64,000 bases of DNA from Clostridium paridis (GCF_016765615.1 NZ_JAESWA010000022.1:707542-771541); one strand, 5' to 3'; numbered from the stretch's first letter, positions 1 through 8,091 are shown. Notes: generated by a model not told the origin, from the sequence alone. Made by a program: numbers and translations.

Positions 1-234
1 TTCTGGATATGATTCATCCATAGCAATATTTATTGCATCTTCAAGTAATGCTTCTACTCCATAGTATTTTTTTACTATTTGCATTGGTACCTTTCCTTTT
101 CTGAATCCAGGTACATTGAATTTCTTTTGATTCTTTTTAAACGCTTTATTTAAAGCTTCGTTGAACTTAGCAGCCTCAACTCTTATTTCAAGCTCAACAA
201 CATTAGTTTCTATTTTTTCCATTTTAACTTCCAT
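1..234 (-). CDS. tig: Trigger factor, N-terminal part (gene runs off the left edge)
   Basis: Trigger factor is the ribosome-bound chaperone and prolyl isomerase that meets nascent chains at the exit tunnel. Only the first 78 codons are here. The reading starts [17 protein letters not shown] and contains GFRKGKVP at about residues 43-50, the ribosome-docking signature (GFRxGxxP) of this family. The ATG at 232-234 follows an AGGAGG (complement of 241-246) at normal spacing. The rest of the gene lies outside the window. Family assignment is firm because of the signature. Confidence 0.93.
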   Translation of the reverse strand, partial: MEVKMEKIETNVVELEIRVEAAKFNEALNKAFKKNQKKFNVPGFRKGKVPMQIVKKYYGVEALLEDAINIAMDESYPE

Positions 235-382
235 TACTTTTCCTCCTGATTTTCTCGCCTTTAGAAAATAGTTATTTTAACTAGGTTATTATATCATAGA
301 TACTTTAAAATTATCAAATATTTTAGAAAAACTTTCTAAAATTAAATATTTAATCATTTTTTACTATATTATTTCTTATTTA

Positions 383-1210
383 CTATTGTGGTGTTACATT
401 TCCATCTGGCATTAACAGTGATGTATTATTATCAATAGCTACTTGGATTCCACCATCTTTTAAATTGCCAAGAGAAACATTTTTGCCTTTTAGATTCCAA
501 ACAGCTTTATGCTCTCCAGTCCCTAAATCAATTATCCAAACGTAAGTATCCAATTCGCCAGTCCCGAAATAGGGAAGTTGACTCAAGTATGCAATATGTG
601 AATCATCTATAAATCTAGCATCTTTGCACCATACATATCCACTGTAGGTTGATAACATTTTATCTTTTGGAAATGACTCACCTTTACTAGTTACATATTC
701 TGGCTTTGTTATTACAGTTTCTTTACCATCTGTATTATAAGTTTTAATGTCTTGTGTTAGATTATCCATAACAAGTATCAACTTTGATGATGGGTTAATT
801 TCAGCATTTCCGGCATTTGATGAACCTGAAACAAATTTATATACTCTATTGCTTCCATCCCCCTCATATATAGCTTTTAATACTTCTCCATTTGAAAGTT
901 TAATATCCATTGATTTTTCTTGAACAGCTTCTTCTTTATTAGTAGTAGTCGGCTGATTTGTTTCAGCTGAATTACTTTCCTGCTTTGTTGTATCTTCCTT
1001 AGTAGAATTCTTATCTGCTTCTTTATTCTTATCTTTAGCAAATATTGAAGTTATGCTATTTTTTGCGTAGGATAAAAATTTAATTGCCTTAGTGTTAAAA
1101 ATAACACCTACTGACACTAATAATATTATAATTATTGAAAAGATAATTGTATTTCTTCTTCTCTTCATTTTTCTTTCATATTCTCTACTAAAAATACTTG
1201 GCTTTCCCAA
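383..1210 (-). CDS. Membrane-anchored protein of unknown function
   Basis: 275 residues that I cannot place in a family. The N-terminus is very basic (KMKRRRN) and is followed by one hydrophobic segment at about residues 21-40, so it should be a single-pass protein with most of the chain outside the cell. Residues 55-100 are a low-complexity Lys/Glu/Thr/Asn linker. The C-terminal 170 residues look globular and contain short Trp/Tyr/Gly-rich stretches such as YVWIIDLGTGEHKAVW that could be beta-propeller-like, which is only a guess. The start is a TTG preceded by AGGAGGG at about 7 bases; the first ATG is 14 codons inside and has no such site. It stands alone between tig and a dispersed repeat. 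Confidence 0.7.
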   Translation of the reverse strand: MGKPSIFSREYERKMKRRRNTIIFSIIIILLVSVGVIFNTKAIKFLSYAKNSITSIFAKDKNKEADKNSTKEDTTKQESNSAETNQPTTTNKEEAVQEKSMDIKLSNGEVLKAIYEGDGSNRVYKFVSGSSNAGNAEINPSSKLILVMDNLTQDIKTYNTDGKETVITKPEYVTSKGESFPKDKMLSTYSGYVWCKDARFIDDSHIAYLSQLPYFGTGELDTYVWIIDLGTGEHKAVWNLKGKNVSLGNLKDGGIQVAIDNNTSLLMPDGNVTPQ

Positions 1211-1290
1211 AGTTATTCCCTCCTAGCTGTTACTCCTAACATGTATATTATACCTTATAGATATAGAAATACTAAATATTTTTCTATTTA

Positions 1291-1387
1291 TATATATTGC
1301 ATTAAAGAATTTACATACCACTTCAACTCTTAGACGTTTCAACTAAGAGTTACACCATGAGATGTAATATGATTTTTGCATTATATT
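1291..1387. repeat. Dispersed ~95-bp intergenic repeat, copy 1
   Basis: About 95 bases nearly identical to 7996-8090. Shared blocks are TGCATTAAAGAATTTACAT on the left, the hairpin ACTCTTAG-ACGTTT(C/A)AA-CTAAGAGT in the middle, and CATGAGATGTAATATGATTTT on the right. The outer ends are themselves loosely inverted (TTACAT against ATGTAA, TGCA against TGCA), so the whole unit can fold as a long imperfect hairpin. It lies downstream of the small peptide gene at 1488-1649 and upstream of the gene at 383-1210. It could be a MITE-like element or an RNA element in a 3' untranslated region. Confidence 0.85.
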
Positions 1388-1487
1388 AATTAAATTCTCT
1401 TGATATTAATATCAAAGATTCCTAAGTTTGAATTAATTTGGAAATGATAATTTACAATTTATCATCCCTATCTATCTATATTGTAAT

Positions 1488-1649
1488 CTATCTCTTTTTA
1501 CTTTTGCAACAACCACCTGAAGAACAACCACAAGAAGCAGATAGTCCAAGTTCCTTCATTTCTTCTAACGTTAGATTCACAACATTTTCAGTCATCTCTT
1601 CATAATCTGGAGTATCCTTAAGCAGAGATTTTCTTTCAATATTTATCAT
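1488..1649 (-). CDS. Small Cys/Ser/Gly-rich peptide, RiPP-precursor-like
   Basis: A 53-residue reading frame beginning MINIERKSLLKDTPDYEEM, running through an acidic helical stretch (VVNLTLEEMKELGLS) and ending ASCGCSSGGCCKSKKR. The ATG at 1647-1649 follows AGGAGG (complement of 1654-1659), which makes translation likely although spacing is only 4 bases. The division into an acidic leader-like part and a short Cys/Ser/Gly tail resembles precursors of modified peptides such as thiopeptides, but no modification enzyme is nearby. A metal-binding or iron-sulfur-related small protein is the alternative. I do not recognise a family. Confidence 0.6.
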   Translation of the reverse strand: MINIERKSLLKDTPDYEEMTENVVNLTLEEMKELGLSASCGCSSGGCCKSKKR

Positions 1650-1760
1650 ATTTCCTCCTGAAATTTCAAATTTTTTTTAACTTTATACTTTAAATTCATT
1701 ACCTTTCTTTAAATATTTTACCCTAATTTCATATAAATTCATATTTTTTTATTGAAATTG

Positions 1761-1788
1761 TTGATTTTAATGAAAAAGTTAGTATAAT
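1761..1788 (+). promoter_or_regulatory. Sigma-A-type promoter of an orphan transcript
   Basis: TTGATT (1761-1766) and a perfect TATAAT (1783-1788) are 16 bases apart on the plus strand. No plus-strand protein gene follows before the terminator at 1951-1985, so the promoter appears to drive the structured RNA candidate. Confidence 0.6.
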
Positions 1789-1794
1789 TAAAAT

Positions 1795-1988
1795 TGTAAT
1801 TATAATTAAACACTTGTTAATGGATATTATACTAACCCTAAAGATACATATCTACAATTGTTTAATAACCCACACCAATCTAATGATTTACATTAGAATT
1901 TATTAAACCCCACACAGTTCATTTATTCCCTTTCTTAAATGAACTTAGCTTTCCTGTGCATTAGTTTGTACAGGAATATTTTTTTACT
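1795..1988 (+). ncRNA. Candidate small structured RNA with C-rich single strands
   Basis: About 190 bases between a promoter and an intrinsic terminator with no reading frame. Four stems are visible: GTTTAATAA (1860-1868) with TTATTAAAC (1900-1908), enclosing CTAATG (1880-1885) with CATTAG (1891-1896); GTTCATTTA (1917-1925) with TAAATGAAC (1936-1944); and a 10-bp terminator stem (1951-1960 with 1968-1977) followed by TATTTTTTT. The unpaired parts are C-rich (CCCACACC, CCCCACACAG, TTCCCT), as in Gram-positive sRNAs that pair with Shine-Dalgarno sequences. The 5' end is estimated from the promoter. I do not recognise it as 6S, SRP, tmRNA or RNase P RNA. Confidence 0.55.
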
Positions 1989-2046
1989 CATTTAAAGAAT
2001 TTATAACATTTTAAAGTTTTAAATAATCTTATATTTTTTTATAAAT

Positions 2047-2080
2047 AACCCCCAAAATGTTTGTCCATTTTGGGGTTTAT
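2047..2080 (-). terminator. Terminator of the M23 hydrolase gene
   Basis: A 10-bp stem (CCCCAAAATG with CATTTTGGGG, loop TTTGTC) begins 3 bases after the stop codon of the gene at 2083-3282. The U-tract is interrupted in both directions, so efficiency is uncertain. Confidence 0.6.
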
Positions 2081-2082
2081 TA

Positions 2083-3282
2083 TTATAAACTCAAATAGTT
2101 TGCTGGATTAACAGGTACGCCATTTATTCTAATTTCAAAATGAAGATGAGGTCCTGAACTAAGTCCAGTACTTCCCACATATGCTATAACTTGTCCTTGT
2201 TTTACTTGTTGCCCTACAGATACTATGTAATTTCTTGTATGTCCATACATGGTTTGTTGGCTATTTCCATGATTTATTACTACCATATTCCCATAAATAG
2301 AATTCGTCTCTGCTGCAACAACTGTACCATCCTTTGCTGCTACTATAGGAGTTCCTAATGATGCCCCTAAGTCAACCCCCGTATGATTACTTGGTTTTCC
2401 AGTTACAGGATGTATTCTTGGTCCAAATGGACATGTAACAGGTCCAGAAGTAGGTCTAACAAACCCTTGTGAGTTGCTTGAACCCACATTTCCAGTATTC
2501 CCTTTATTTAAATTTGCAATTGCATTATCTAATTGCTTTTGAATATCCTGTTCCCTTGATGCTAGTTCATTATACATCTTTTGTTTTTGATCCTTTAAAT
2601 TTTGTAATGAACTTTTGTCTGCTTCTAACTTATTCTTTTCATCTACATATACCTTTTGAGCATCAACAACCTCTTGCTGCTTTGTAAGTACCTGTTTTTT
2701 TTGATCATCTAAAACAGATTGTTTTTCCTCTAAATCAGCCTGCTCTGATGAAAGAGCTTTCTTAGCCTTGTCCACTTCTTCAATAGTATTTTTATCTGTT
2801 TCTATTATCTTGCTTACAGCCATGAATTTTGAAATAAAGTCTCCAACATTTCGACTTTGTAGTAAAACTAAAAATAATTCACCCTCATAATTACTTTTGT
2901 ACATATTCCTAAGTCTGCTAGCCAAAAGCTTTTCTTTTTCTTCCTTTTCTTTTGTCTTTTTCTCTATATCTTGTTTTTTAGCATCAATATCCTTCTGAAC
3001 TTTAGTTAAGTTACCTTGAATAGAATTGATTTGTGATTGTAAGTCATCTATTTTACCTTGATACGAGTTTACACTTTGTTCAGTTTGACTCAATTCAGAA
3101 TTTTTCGCATCAATTTGATCCTTAACACCTTCTAAATCCTGAGATGCTTTATTTTTATCATTTGTTATTGCATCTTTTTGTTGCTGCAATGAGTTAACAG
3201 TCTCAGCATGTACATAATTTACAGGGATTATAGCTACTCCTAGAATTAAACTAATACTTAATGCTACTATTTTCTTTGCCAT
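2083..3282 (-). CDS. Secreted M23-family peptidoglycan endopeptidase with coiled coil
   Basis: 399 residues. A signal peptide (residues 1-26, ending VHA) is followed by a long coiled coil with two Gln/Lys-rich helices (about 28-255) of the EnvC/PcsB kind, a short Gly/Ser/Asn linker, and a C-terminal M23 (LytM) zinc peptidase domain from about 280. The zinc ligands are visible as H and D of NHTGVDLG and the HxH of GPHLHFEIR. It should cut peptide cross-links in the wall, and the coiled coil is expected to control the enzyme at division or in sporulation. The ATG follows a strong GGGGGG-type ribosome site. It is monocistronic. Confidence 0.9.
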   Translation of the reverse strand: MAKKIVALSISLILGVAIIPVNYVHAETVNSLQQQKDAITNDKNKASQDLEGVKDQIDAKNSELSQTEQSVNSYQGKIDDLQSQINSIQGNLTKVQKDIDAKKQDIEKKTKEKEEKEKLLASRLRNMYKSNYEGELFLVLLQSRNVGDFISKFMAVSKIIETDKNTIEEVDKAKKALSSEQADLEEKQSVLDDQKKQVLTKQQEVVDAQKVYVDEKNKLEADKSSLQNLKDQKQKMYNELASREQDIQKQLDNAIANLNKGNTGNVGSSNSQGFVRPTSGPVTCPFGPRIHPVTGKPSNHTGVDLGASLGTPIVAAKDGTVVAAETNSIYGNMVVINHGNSQQTMYGHTRNYIVSVGQQVKQGQVIAYVGSTGLSSGPHLHFEIRINGVPVNPANYLSL

Positions 3283-3459
3283 TCTTTACCCCCCAAAAAT
3301 TTCACTCTCCATATATTATAACAAAAAGATTTATATTTTTCACATTATTCGATAAGTTTTAATTAAATTTAATATTTTATACGATTTTTTGTCTAATTAA
3401 ATCATTTATAAATTTATTCTTTCCTTTTTATCAAGGTATGTTGTAGCCCAATATCAATG

Positions 3460-3489
3460 TTGTTAATCATTTCTTAATATACTTATAAT
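3460..3489 (+). promoter_or_regulatory. Promoter of a second orphan transcript
   Basis: TTGTTA (3460-3465) and a perfect TATAAT (3484-3489) lie 18 bases apart on the plus strand, with no plus-strand gene downstream before a terminator at 3573-3607. Confidence 0.5.
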
Positions 3490-3495
3490 ACATTC

Positions 3496-3607
3496 TTAAT
3501 GTAATTACCTTATACTATCTGTAGCACCCTAGGTGCAATTTCCATACTTTTTAATTATCACATACATTTTATAGAGGTTCTACTTATATGTAGGCCTCTC
3601 TTTTTTC
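3496..3607 (+). ncRNA. Candidate small RNA of about 110 bases
   Basis: The stretch between the hydrolase and hydrogenase genes holds a promoter, a short hairpin GCACC-CTA-GGTGC (3524-3536) and a terminator-like hairpin (AGAGG...CTAC/GTAG...CCTCT, 3573-3599) followed by CTTTTTTC. No reading frame with a ribosome site lies inside. The neighbouring genes are both on the minus strand, so this terminator serves neither. The 5' end is inferred from the promoter. Confidence 0.45.
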
Positions 3608-3651
3608 TTCAAAAAAAGAAAATTCTCTGATATTAAATTCAGAGAATTTTC
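3607..3651 (-). terminator. Terminator of the hydrogenase operon
   Basis: A 13-bp stem GAAAATTCTCTGA/TCAGAGAATTTTC (3618-3651) is followed on the minus strand by a run of seven T, 14 bases past the hydA stop codon. Confidence 0.9.
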
Positions 3652-3664
3652 TATTAAAATTTAT

Positions 3665-5398
3665 TTATCTACTAATATAATGTGTGTGCAATATTTCGTG
3701 GGCCTTTTCACTATTAGGTTTGATCAAATAGCTCTTATATACTTTCTTTATCATTGGGTTCTCATGAGATTTTCTTATTTTTTTGTCCAAGTCTTCACTA
3801 TATAGAACCTCAGCTCTCTTCCTTAAGATATCTCTATTTCCCCTTATGAAAGGCTGACCCCCTCCATCAATACAACCAAACGGACACGCCATAACTTCGA
3901 TCATTGAGTATTCATTGGTTCCATCTTTGATTGATTCCATAAGCTTTCTTGCATTTCCTAAACTACTTGCTACTGCTACCTTTAATTCTAAATCCCCAAT
4001 TTTAACTTTGGCGCTCTTTATACCCACAAATCCTCTAACAGCTTTAAACTCTATATTTTCTAAAGTTTCTCCTGTTACCCATTCATGTGCAGTTCTTAAT
4101 GCCGCCTCCATTACTCCACCAGTATTACCAAAAATAACTCCAGCACCACTTGATTCACCTAATGGATTATCAAAGTCTTCATCTTCAAATTCTTTCAAAT
4201 CTAATCCAGCACTCTTTATCATGCTGCTCAACTCTCTAGTAGTTATTACTATATCTACATCTCTTATTCCATTAACTTCTAATTCTTCTCTGCTGGCCTC
4301 AAACTTTTTAGCTGTACAAGGCATAACAGATACTACTATCATATTTTTAGGATCAACACCTATTTTCTCAGCTAAATAACTCTTTGCAATTGCTCCGAAC
4401 ATCTGTTGAGGAGATTTACAACTTGATGGTAAGTTTAAAAATTCTCCATAATTATGCTCTAGGAACTTAATCCAACCTGGGCAGCAACTAGTTAAAAGTG
4501 GTAAGTTTTTGTTTTCTTTTATTCTATTAATTAACTCAGTAGCCTCTTCCATAATAGTTAAATCTGCAGCAAAATCGGTATCATATACTTTTTTAAATCC
4601 TAAAGCTTTAAGTGCTGATACCATTTTACCAGTTACATTTGTTCCTGGCTTAAATCCAAATTGCTCTCCTAATGAAGTTCTAATAGCTGGTGCAGTTTGA
4701 ACTATTACATACTTATCTTCATCATCTAGAGCATCCCATACTCTGTCTTCATCGTTTGCCTCTCTTAATGCGCCAGTTGGACATACAGCAACACACTGAC
4801 CACAATTAGTGCAATTTGTATCTGCTAATGGTTCTAAGAAGGCAGTGGACATAATTGTGTCAAAGCCTCTTGAAACAGGACTTAATACATTCACTGTTTG
4901 AATATTGTTGCATACACTCACACATCGTCTACATAATATACATTTATCAACGTCTCTTGTTATAGCAACTGAGGAGTAATCCGTTGGAACTCTATTCATT
5001 TCTCCTTCATATCTAATATCTCTTATATTTAAATCAGAGGCTATTTTCTGAAGTTCACATTTCAAGTTCTTTTGACACTTTAAGCAGTCTTGAGGGTGAT
5101 CTGATAATAGTAACTCAACTATAGTTTTTCTTGCATTTGCCACCTTTTGAGTATTAGTTTTAACAGACATATAAGGTGACACTGGTGTAGAACATGCTGC
5201 GGCTAAGTTTTTCCTTCCATCAACCTCTACAACACAAACTCTACAGGATGAAGTACAACTTACATGTTCTCCATCTTGAAGCCTCAAATGGCAAAGTGTT
5301 GGTATTTCAATATTTAATTTTCTTGCAGCTTCTAAAATAGTAGCTCCCGGTTGTACCTCAACAACTTTTCCGTTTATAGTTAATTGAACTAATTCCAT
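3665..5398 (-). CDS. hydA: [FeFe]-hydrogenase catalytic subunit of an NAD(P)-linked complex
   Basis: 577 residues. Order of domains: plant-type 2Fe-2S domain (CHLR...CTSSCRVC, residues 30-60), His-Cys-type cluster site (HPQDCLKCQKNLKC), two 4Fe-4S ferredoxin motifs (CILCRRCVSVC and CTNCGQCVAVC) and the H-cluster domain with TSCCPGW, MPCTAKK and MACPFGCIDGGG. It reduces protons to H2 or the reverse at the H-cluster. It is last in an operon after NuoE- and NuoF-like subunits, 15 bases after the latter, as in HydABC and Hnd enzymes that couple ferredoxin and NAD(P)H. The ATG at 5396-5398 is chosen because AGGGAG sits 8 bases before it. Bifurcation itself is an inference from subunit make-up. Confidence 0.95.
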   Translation of the reverse strand: MELVQLTINGKVVEVQPGATILEAARKLNIEIPTLCHLRLQDGEHVSCTSSCRVCVVEVDGRKNLAAACSTPVSPYMSVKTNTQKVANARKTIVELLLSDHPQDCLKCQKNLKCELQKIASDLNIRDIRYEGEMNRVPTDYSSVAITRDVDKCILCRRCVSVCNNIQTVNVLSPVSRGFDTIMSTAFLEPLADTNCTNCGQCVAVCPTGALREANDEDRVWDALDDEDKYVIVQTAPAIRTSLGEQFGFKPGTNVTGKMVSALKALGFKKVYDTDFAADLTIMEEATELINRIKENKNLPLLTSCCPGWIKFLEHNYGEFLNLPSSCKSPQQMFGAIAKSYLAEKIGVDPKNMIVVSVMPCTAKKFEASREELEVNGIRDVDIVITTRELSSMIKSAGLDLKEFEDEDFDNPLGESSGAGVIFGNTGGVMEAALRTAHEWVTGETLENIEFKAVRGFVGIKSAKVKIGDLELKVAVASSLGNARKLMESIKDGTNEYSMIEVMACPFGCIDGGGQPFIRGNRDILRKRAEVLYSEDLDKKIRKSHENPMIKKVYKSYLIKPNSEKAHEILHTHYISR

Positions 5399-5413
5399 AT
5401 CTCTCATCTCCCT

Positions 5414-7306
5414 CTAAACCAAGTCAATGGCTTTTACTGGACACCCTTCAAAACAAGTTCCACATTTAATACATTTATCTTCATCTATGAAATGTACTTC
5501 CTTCAATTTTCCTGATATACACTTAACAGGACATAATCTACTGCATTTTGTACATCCTATACATTTATCTGTTATCTTGTATCTAACTAGCTTTTTACAT
5601 TTTCCTGCAGGACATCTCTTATCATTAACATGAGCATCATACTCATCCATAAAATATGTCATAGTACTCAATACTGGATTTGGTGCAGTTTGCCCAAGCC
5701 CACAAAGAGAAGTATCTTTTATTATTTTTGAAAGATCTTTAAGCTTTTTCAAATCATCTTTAGTTCCTTTTCCTTCTACTATTTTATTTAACATCTCTAA
5801 AAGTCTTTTATTTCCTACTCTGCAAGGAGTACATTTTCCACAGGATTCATCAACAATAAATTCTAGATAGAATTTAGCAATGTCAACCATACAATTATCT
5901 TCATCCATTACTATCATTCCACCAGATCCCATCATAGAGCCTATTGCATTTAATGATTCATAATCTATAGGCAGATTTAATAAAACAGATGGAATACACC
6001 CTCCTGATGGCCCTCCTGTTTGAACTGCTTTAAATTCCTTATTATTCTTTATTCCTCCCCCTATTTCGTAAATAATTTCTTCTAGGGTTATTCCCATTGG
6101 AACTTCCACAAGCCCTACATTATTGATTTTTCCTGCTAAAGCAAAAACTTTAGTTCCTTTTGATGTATTAGTTCCTATTGAACTAAACCAAGCAGCTCCA
6201 TTGTTAATAATTGCAGGAACATTAGCAAATGTTTCAACATTATTAACTGAAGTAGGCTTCTCAAAGAGTCCTTTTTCAGCTGGGAAAGGTGGTTTAGTAG
6301 TAGGTTCTCCCCTTGACCCTTCTATTGAATGCATCAATGCAGTTTCTTCTCCACAAACAAAAGCTCCTGCTCCATATCTTATATCTATATCAAAACTAAA
6401 ATCACTACCTAGTATATTTTCTCCTATTAATCCAAGCTCCTTTGCCTGCTTTATTGCTATCATAAGTCTATGAACCGCTAATGGATATTCAGCTCTAATA
6501 TAGATAAAACCCTTGCAAGCACCTATTGCATAACCAGCTATAGCCATAGCTTCAATTATGTTATTGGGGTCTCCTTCTAATATAGATCTATCCATAAAAG
6601 CACCTGGATCCCCTTCATCTGCATTACAAATTATATATTTTATTTCGTCCTTAGATGCCCTTGCAAAACTCCACTTCTTTCCTGTAGGGAAACCTCCACC
6701 ACCTCTTCCTCTTAGTCCAGAATCAGTGATTTCCTTAATTACATCCTCAGGAGTCATCTCTGTGAGTACTTTACCTAGTGCTAAATAACCTTTTGCAGCT
6801 ATATATTCATTGATATTTTCTGGATTTATTACTCCACAATTTCTTAGTGCTATTCTTTTTTGCTTTTTATAAAAACTCATTTCATCTTGTCTTTTAACTT
6901 TTTGTTTTAAAGTTGGCTCTTCATATAATAATCTTTCTACAACATTACCATTTATGATATGTTCTCTGACTAATTCCTCTGCGTCCTCTGGTGTTACATG
7001 AACGTAAAATGTATTGTCTGGCATAAACTTAACTATAGGTCCTTTTTCACAAAATCCAAAGCACCCAGTCATTTCTACATTTACCTTATTAGAAAGATTG
7101 TTTTTTTCAACCTCTTCCTTAATATTTTTAATTATTTCATCTGCTCTTGCAGATTTGCAACCAGTTCCTCCACACACCAATATATCAATTTCATGTTCAC
7201 TTTTGTGCTTTTCAATATTGTTTTCATCGGAGGTTCTTAAACTCAAAAGCTTTTTACATTCTTCATGGAATAGCTTTAATTCCGTATATGATTTTATCTT
7301 ATCCAT
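5414..7306 (-). CDS. hydB: NuoF-like NAD(P)H/FMN subunit of the hydrogenase
   Basis: 630 residues. An N-terminal thioredoxin-like 2Fe-2S domain (CGGTGCKSA, later CFGFCEKGP) precedes the NuoF core with the glycine-rich NADH/FMN site (GLRGRGGGGFPTGKKW), the FMN-site GAGAYVCGEETAL-like stretch GAGAFVCGEE, an SLBB-like region and the 4Fe-4S site CGKCTPCR. Two more ferredoxin motifs close the chain (CIGCTKCSRLC, CIKCGTC). This is where NAD(P)H exchanges electrons, and the extra clusters pass them to the H-cluster subunit. It lies 14 bases after the NuoE-like gene. Two adjacent ATGs follow AGGAGG; the second (7304-7306) has the better spacing. Confidence 0.93.
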   Translation of the reverse strand: MDKIKSYTELKLFHEECKKLLSLRTSDENNIEKHKSEHEIDILVCGGTGCKSARADEIIKNIKEEVEKNNLSNKVNVEMTGCFGFCEKGPIVKFMPDNTFYVHVTPEDAEELVREHIINGNVVERLLYEEPTLKQKVKRQDEMSFYKKQKRIALRNCGVINPENINEYIAAKGYLALGKVLTEMTPEDVIKEITDSGLRGRGGGGFPTGKKWSFARASKDEIKYIICNADEGDPGAFMDRSILEGDPNNIIEAMAIAGYAIGACKGFIYIRAEYPLAVHRLMIAIKQAKELGLIGENILGSDFSFDIDIRYGAGAFVCGEETALMHSIEGSRGEPTTKPPFPAEKGLFEKPTSVNNVETFANVPAIINNGAAWFSSIGTNTSKGTKVFALAGKINNVGLVEVPMGITLEEIIYEIGGGIKNNKEFKAVQTGGPSGGCIPSVLLNLPIDYESLNAIGSMMGSGGMIVMDEDNCMVDIAKFYLEFIVDESCGKCTPCRVGNKRLLEMLNKIVEGKGTKDDLKKLKDLSKIIKDTSLCGLGQTAPNPVLSTMTYFMDEYDAHVNDKRCPAGKCKKLVRYKITDKCIGCTKCSRLCPVKCISGKLKEVHFIDEDKCIKCGTCFEGCPVKAIDLV

Positions 7307-7320
7307 CATATATCCTCCAC

Positions 7321-7803
7321 CTATTCAACATATTCTTGAATTAATCTATCAACGTCTTTTCTATTAAAATGTCCATATACTTTTCCATTTACTGAGACTA
7401 CTGGAGCTAACCCACAAGCACCCACACACCTTAATGTATCTATGGTAAATTTACCATCTGCTGTAGTTTCACCTTCATGGATTCCTAACTTCTTTTCAAA
7501 TTCCTCTAATACCTCGCCTGCTCCTCTTACAAAGCATGCAGTTCCAGTACAAACATTTATTACATATTTACCCTTTGCAGTTGTTGAGAAGAATGAATAA
7601 AAAGTAACAACTCCATATACCTTTGAATATGGTAAGTTTAGTTTTTCAGCTACAAACATCTGCACTTCTTTTGGTAAATACCCAAAAATCTCTTGAGCCT
7701 TGTGTAAGATAGCGATTAATTGTGATTTACTAGAGCCTTGCAATTTAATAAATTCGTCAAGTTCATTATATTTTTTTTCTGATAATTCATTTGAACAGCA
7801 CAT
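7321..7803 (-). CDS. hydC: NuoE-like 2Fe-2S subunit of the hydrogenase
   Basis: 160 residues, the usual length of NuoE/HndA proteins. After an N-terminal helical bundle (AILHKAQEIFGYLPKEV) comes a thioredoxin fold with four cluster ligands, CTGTAC and CVGAC (residues about 85-130). It carries one 2Fe-2S cluster beside the NADH site of its partner. It is the first gene of the hydrogenase operon and is preceded by AAGGAG. Two extra cysteines (MCCSN) stand at the N-terminus. Confidence 0.93.
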   Translation of the reverse strand: MCCSNELSEKKYNELDEFIKLQGSSKSQLIAILHKAQEIFGYLPKEVQMFVAEKLNLPYSKVYGVVTFYSFFSTTAKGKYVINVCTGTACFVRGAGEVLEEFEKKLGIHEGETTADGKFTIDTLRCVGACGLAPVVSVNGKVYGHFNRKDVDRLIQEYVE

Positions 7804-7851
7804 ATACTCACTCCTTCCATAACTATATATTTGACATCTACCAAATAATTC

Positions 7852-7869
7852 CTGCTAATTTTTTCACAA
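7852..7869 (-). promoter_or_regulatory. Candidate Rex (redox repressor) operator
   Basis: Read on the minus strand the site is TTGTGAAAAAATTAGCAG, matching 11 of 14 fixed positions of the Rex consensus TTGTTAA-N4-TTAACAA as I know it. It lies about 50-65 bases before the first hydrogenase gene, where a promoter would be. Rex senses NADH/NAD+ and controls hydrogenase and fermentation genes in clostridia, so the position makes sense. Matching was by eye. Confidence 0.45.
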
Positions 7870-7943
7870 TTATTTGAATTTTCAAACTTTTTCACTTTAC
7901 ATTTTATTTTGAACCTTCTCTATATAGAATAAACTTTTAAAAA

Positions 7944-7984
7944 TAAAAAAAGAAAAGGCATTTTTTTATAAATACCTTTTCTTT
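7944..7984 (-). terminator. Terminator of the peroxiredoxin transcript
   Basis: A 10-bp stem (AAAGAAAAGG with CCTTTTCTTT) is followed on the minus strand by a long T-run. It lies beyond the repeat at 7996-8090, so that repeat would be transcribed as part of the peroxiredoxin 3' untranslated region. Confidence 0.8.
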
Positions 7985-7995
7985 CAAAACATTTT

Positions 7996-8090
7996 ATATA
8001 TAATGCATTAAAGAATTTACATGTTACTTAGGACTCTTAGACGTTTAAACTAAGAGTTCCATGAGATGTAATATGATTTTTACATTATGC
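7996..8090. repeat. Dispersed ~95-bp intergenic repeat, copy 2
   Basis: Second copy of the element at 1291-1387, differing mainly next to the central hairpin. The stem ACTCTTAG/CTAAGAGT is kept, and the bases just outside it changed on both sides to GG...CC, which would lengthen the stem. It begins right after the peroxiredoxin stop codon and ends before that gene's terminator. Confidence 0.85.
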
Positions 8091-8091
8091 A

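Noticed and set aside
1488-1649. A complete thiopeptide or lanthipeptide gene cluster around the Cys-rich peptide.
   Set aside because: No cyclodehydratase, dehydratase, radical SAM or transporter genes lie near; only the precursor-like frame is seen.
2469-7367. Plus-strand frames inside the hydrolase and hydrogenase genes (for example 3915-4379 and 6123-6473).
   Set aside because: They lie opposite long conserved genes, have no ribosome site, and their translations are low-complexity hydrophobic shadows typical of AT-rich antisense frames.
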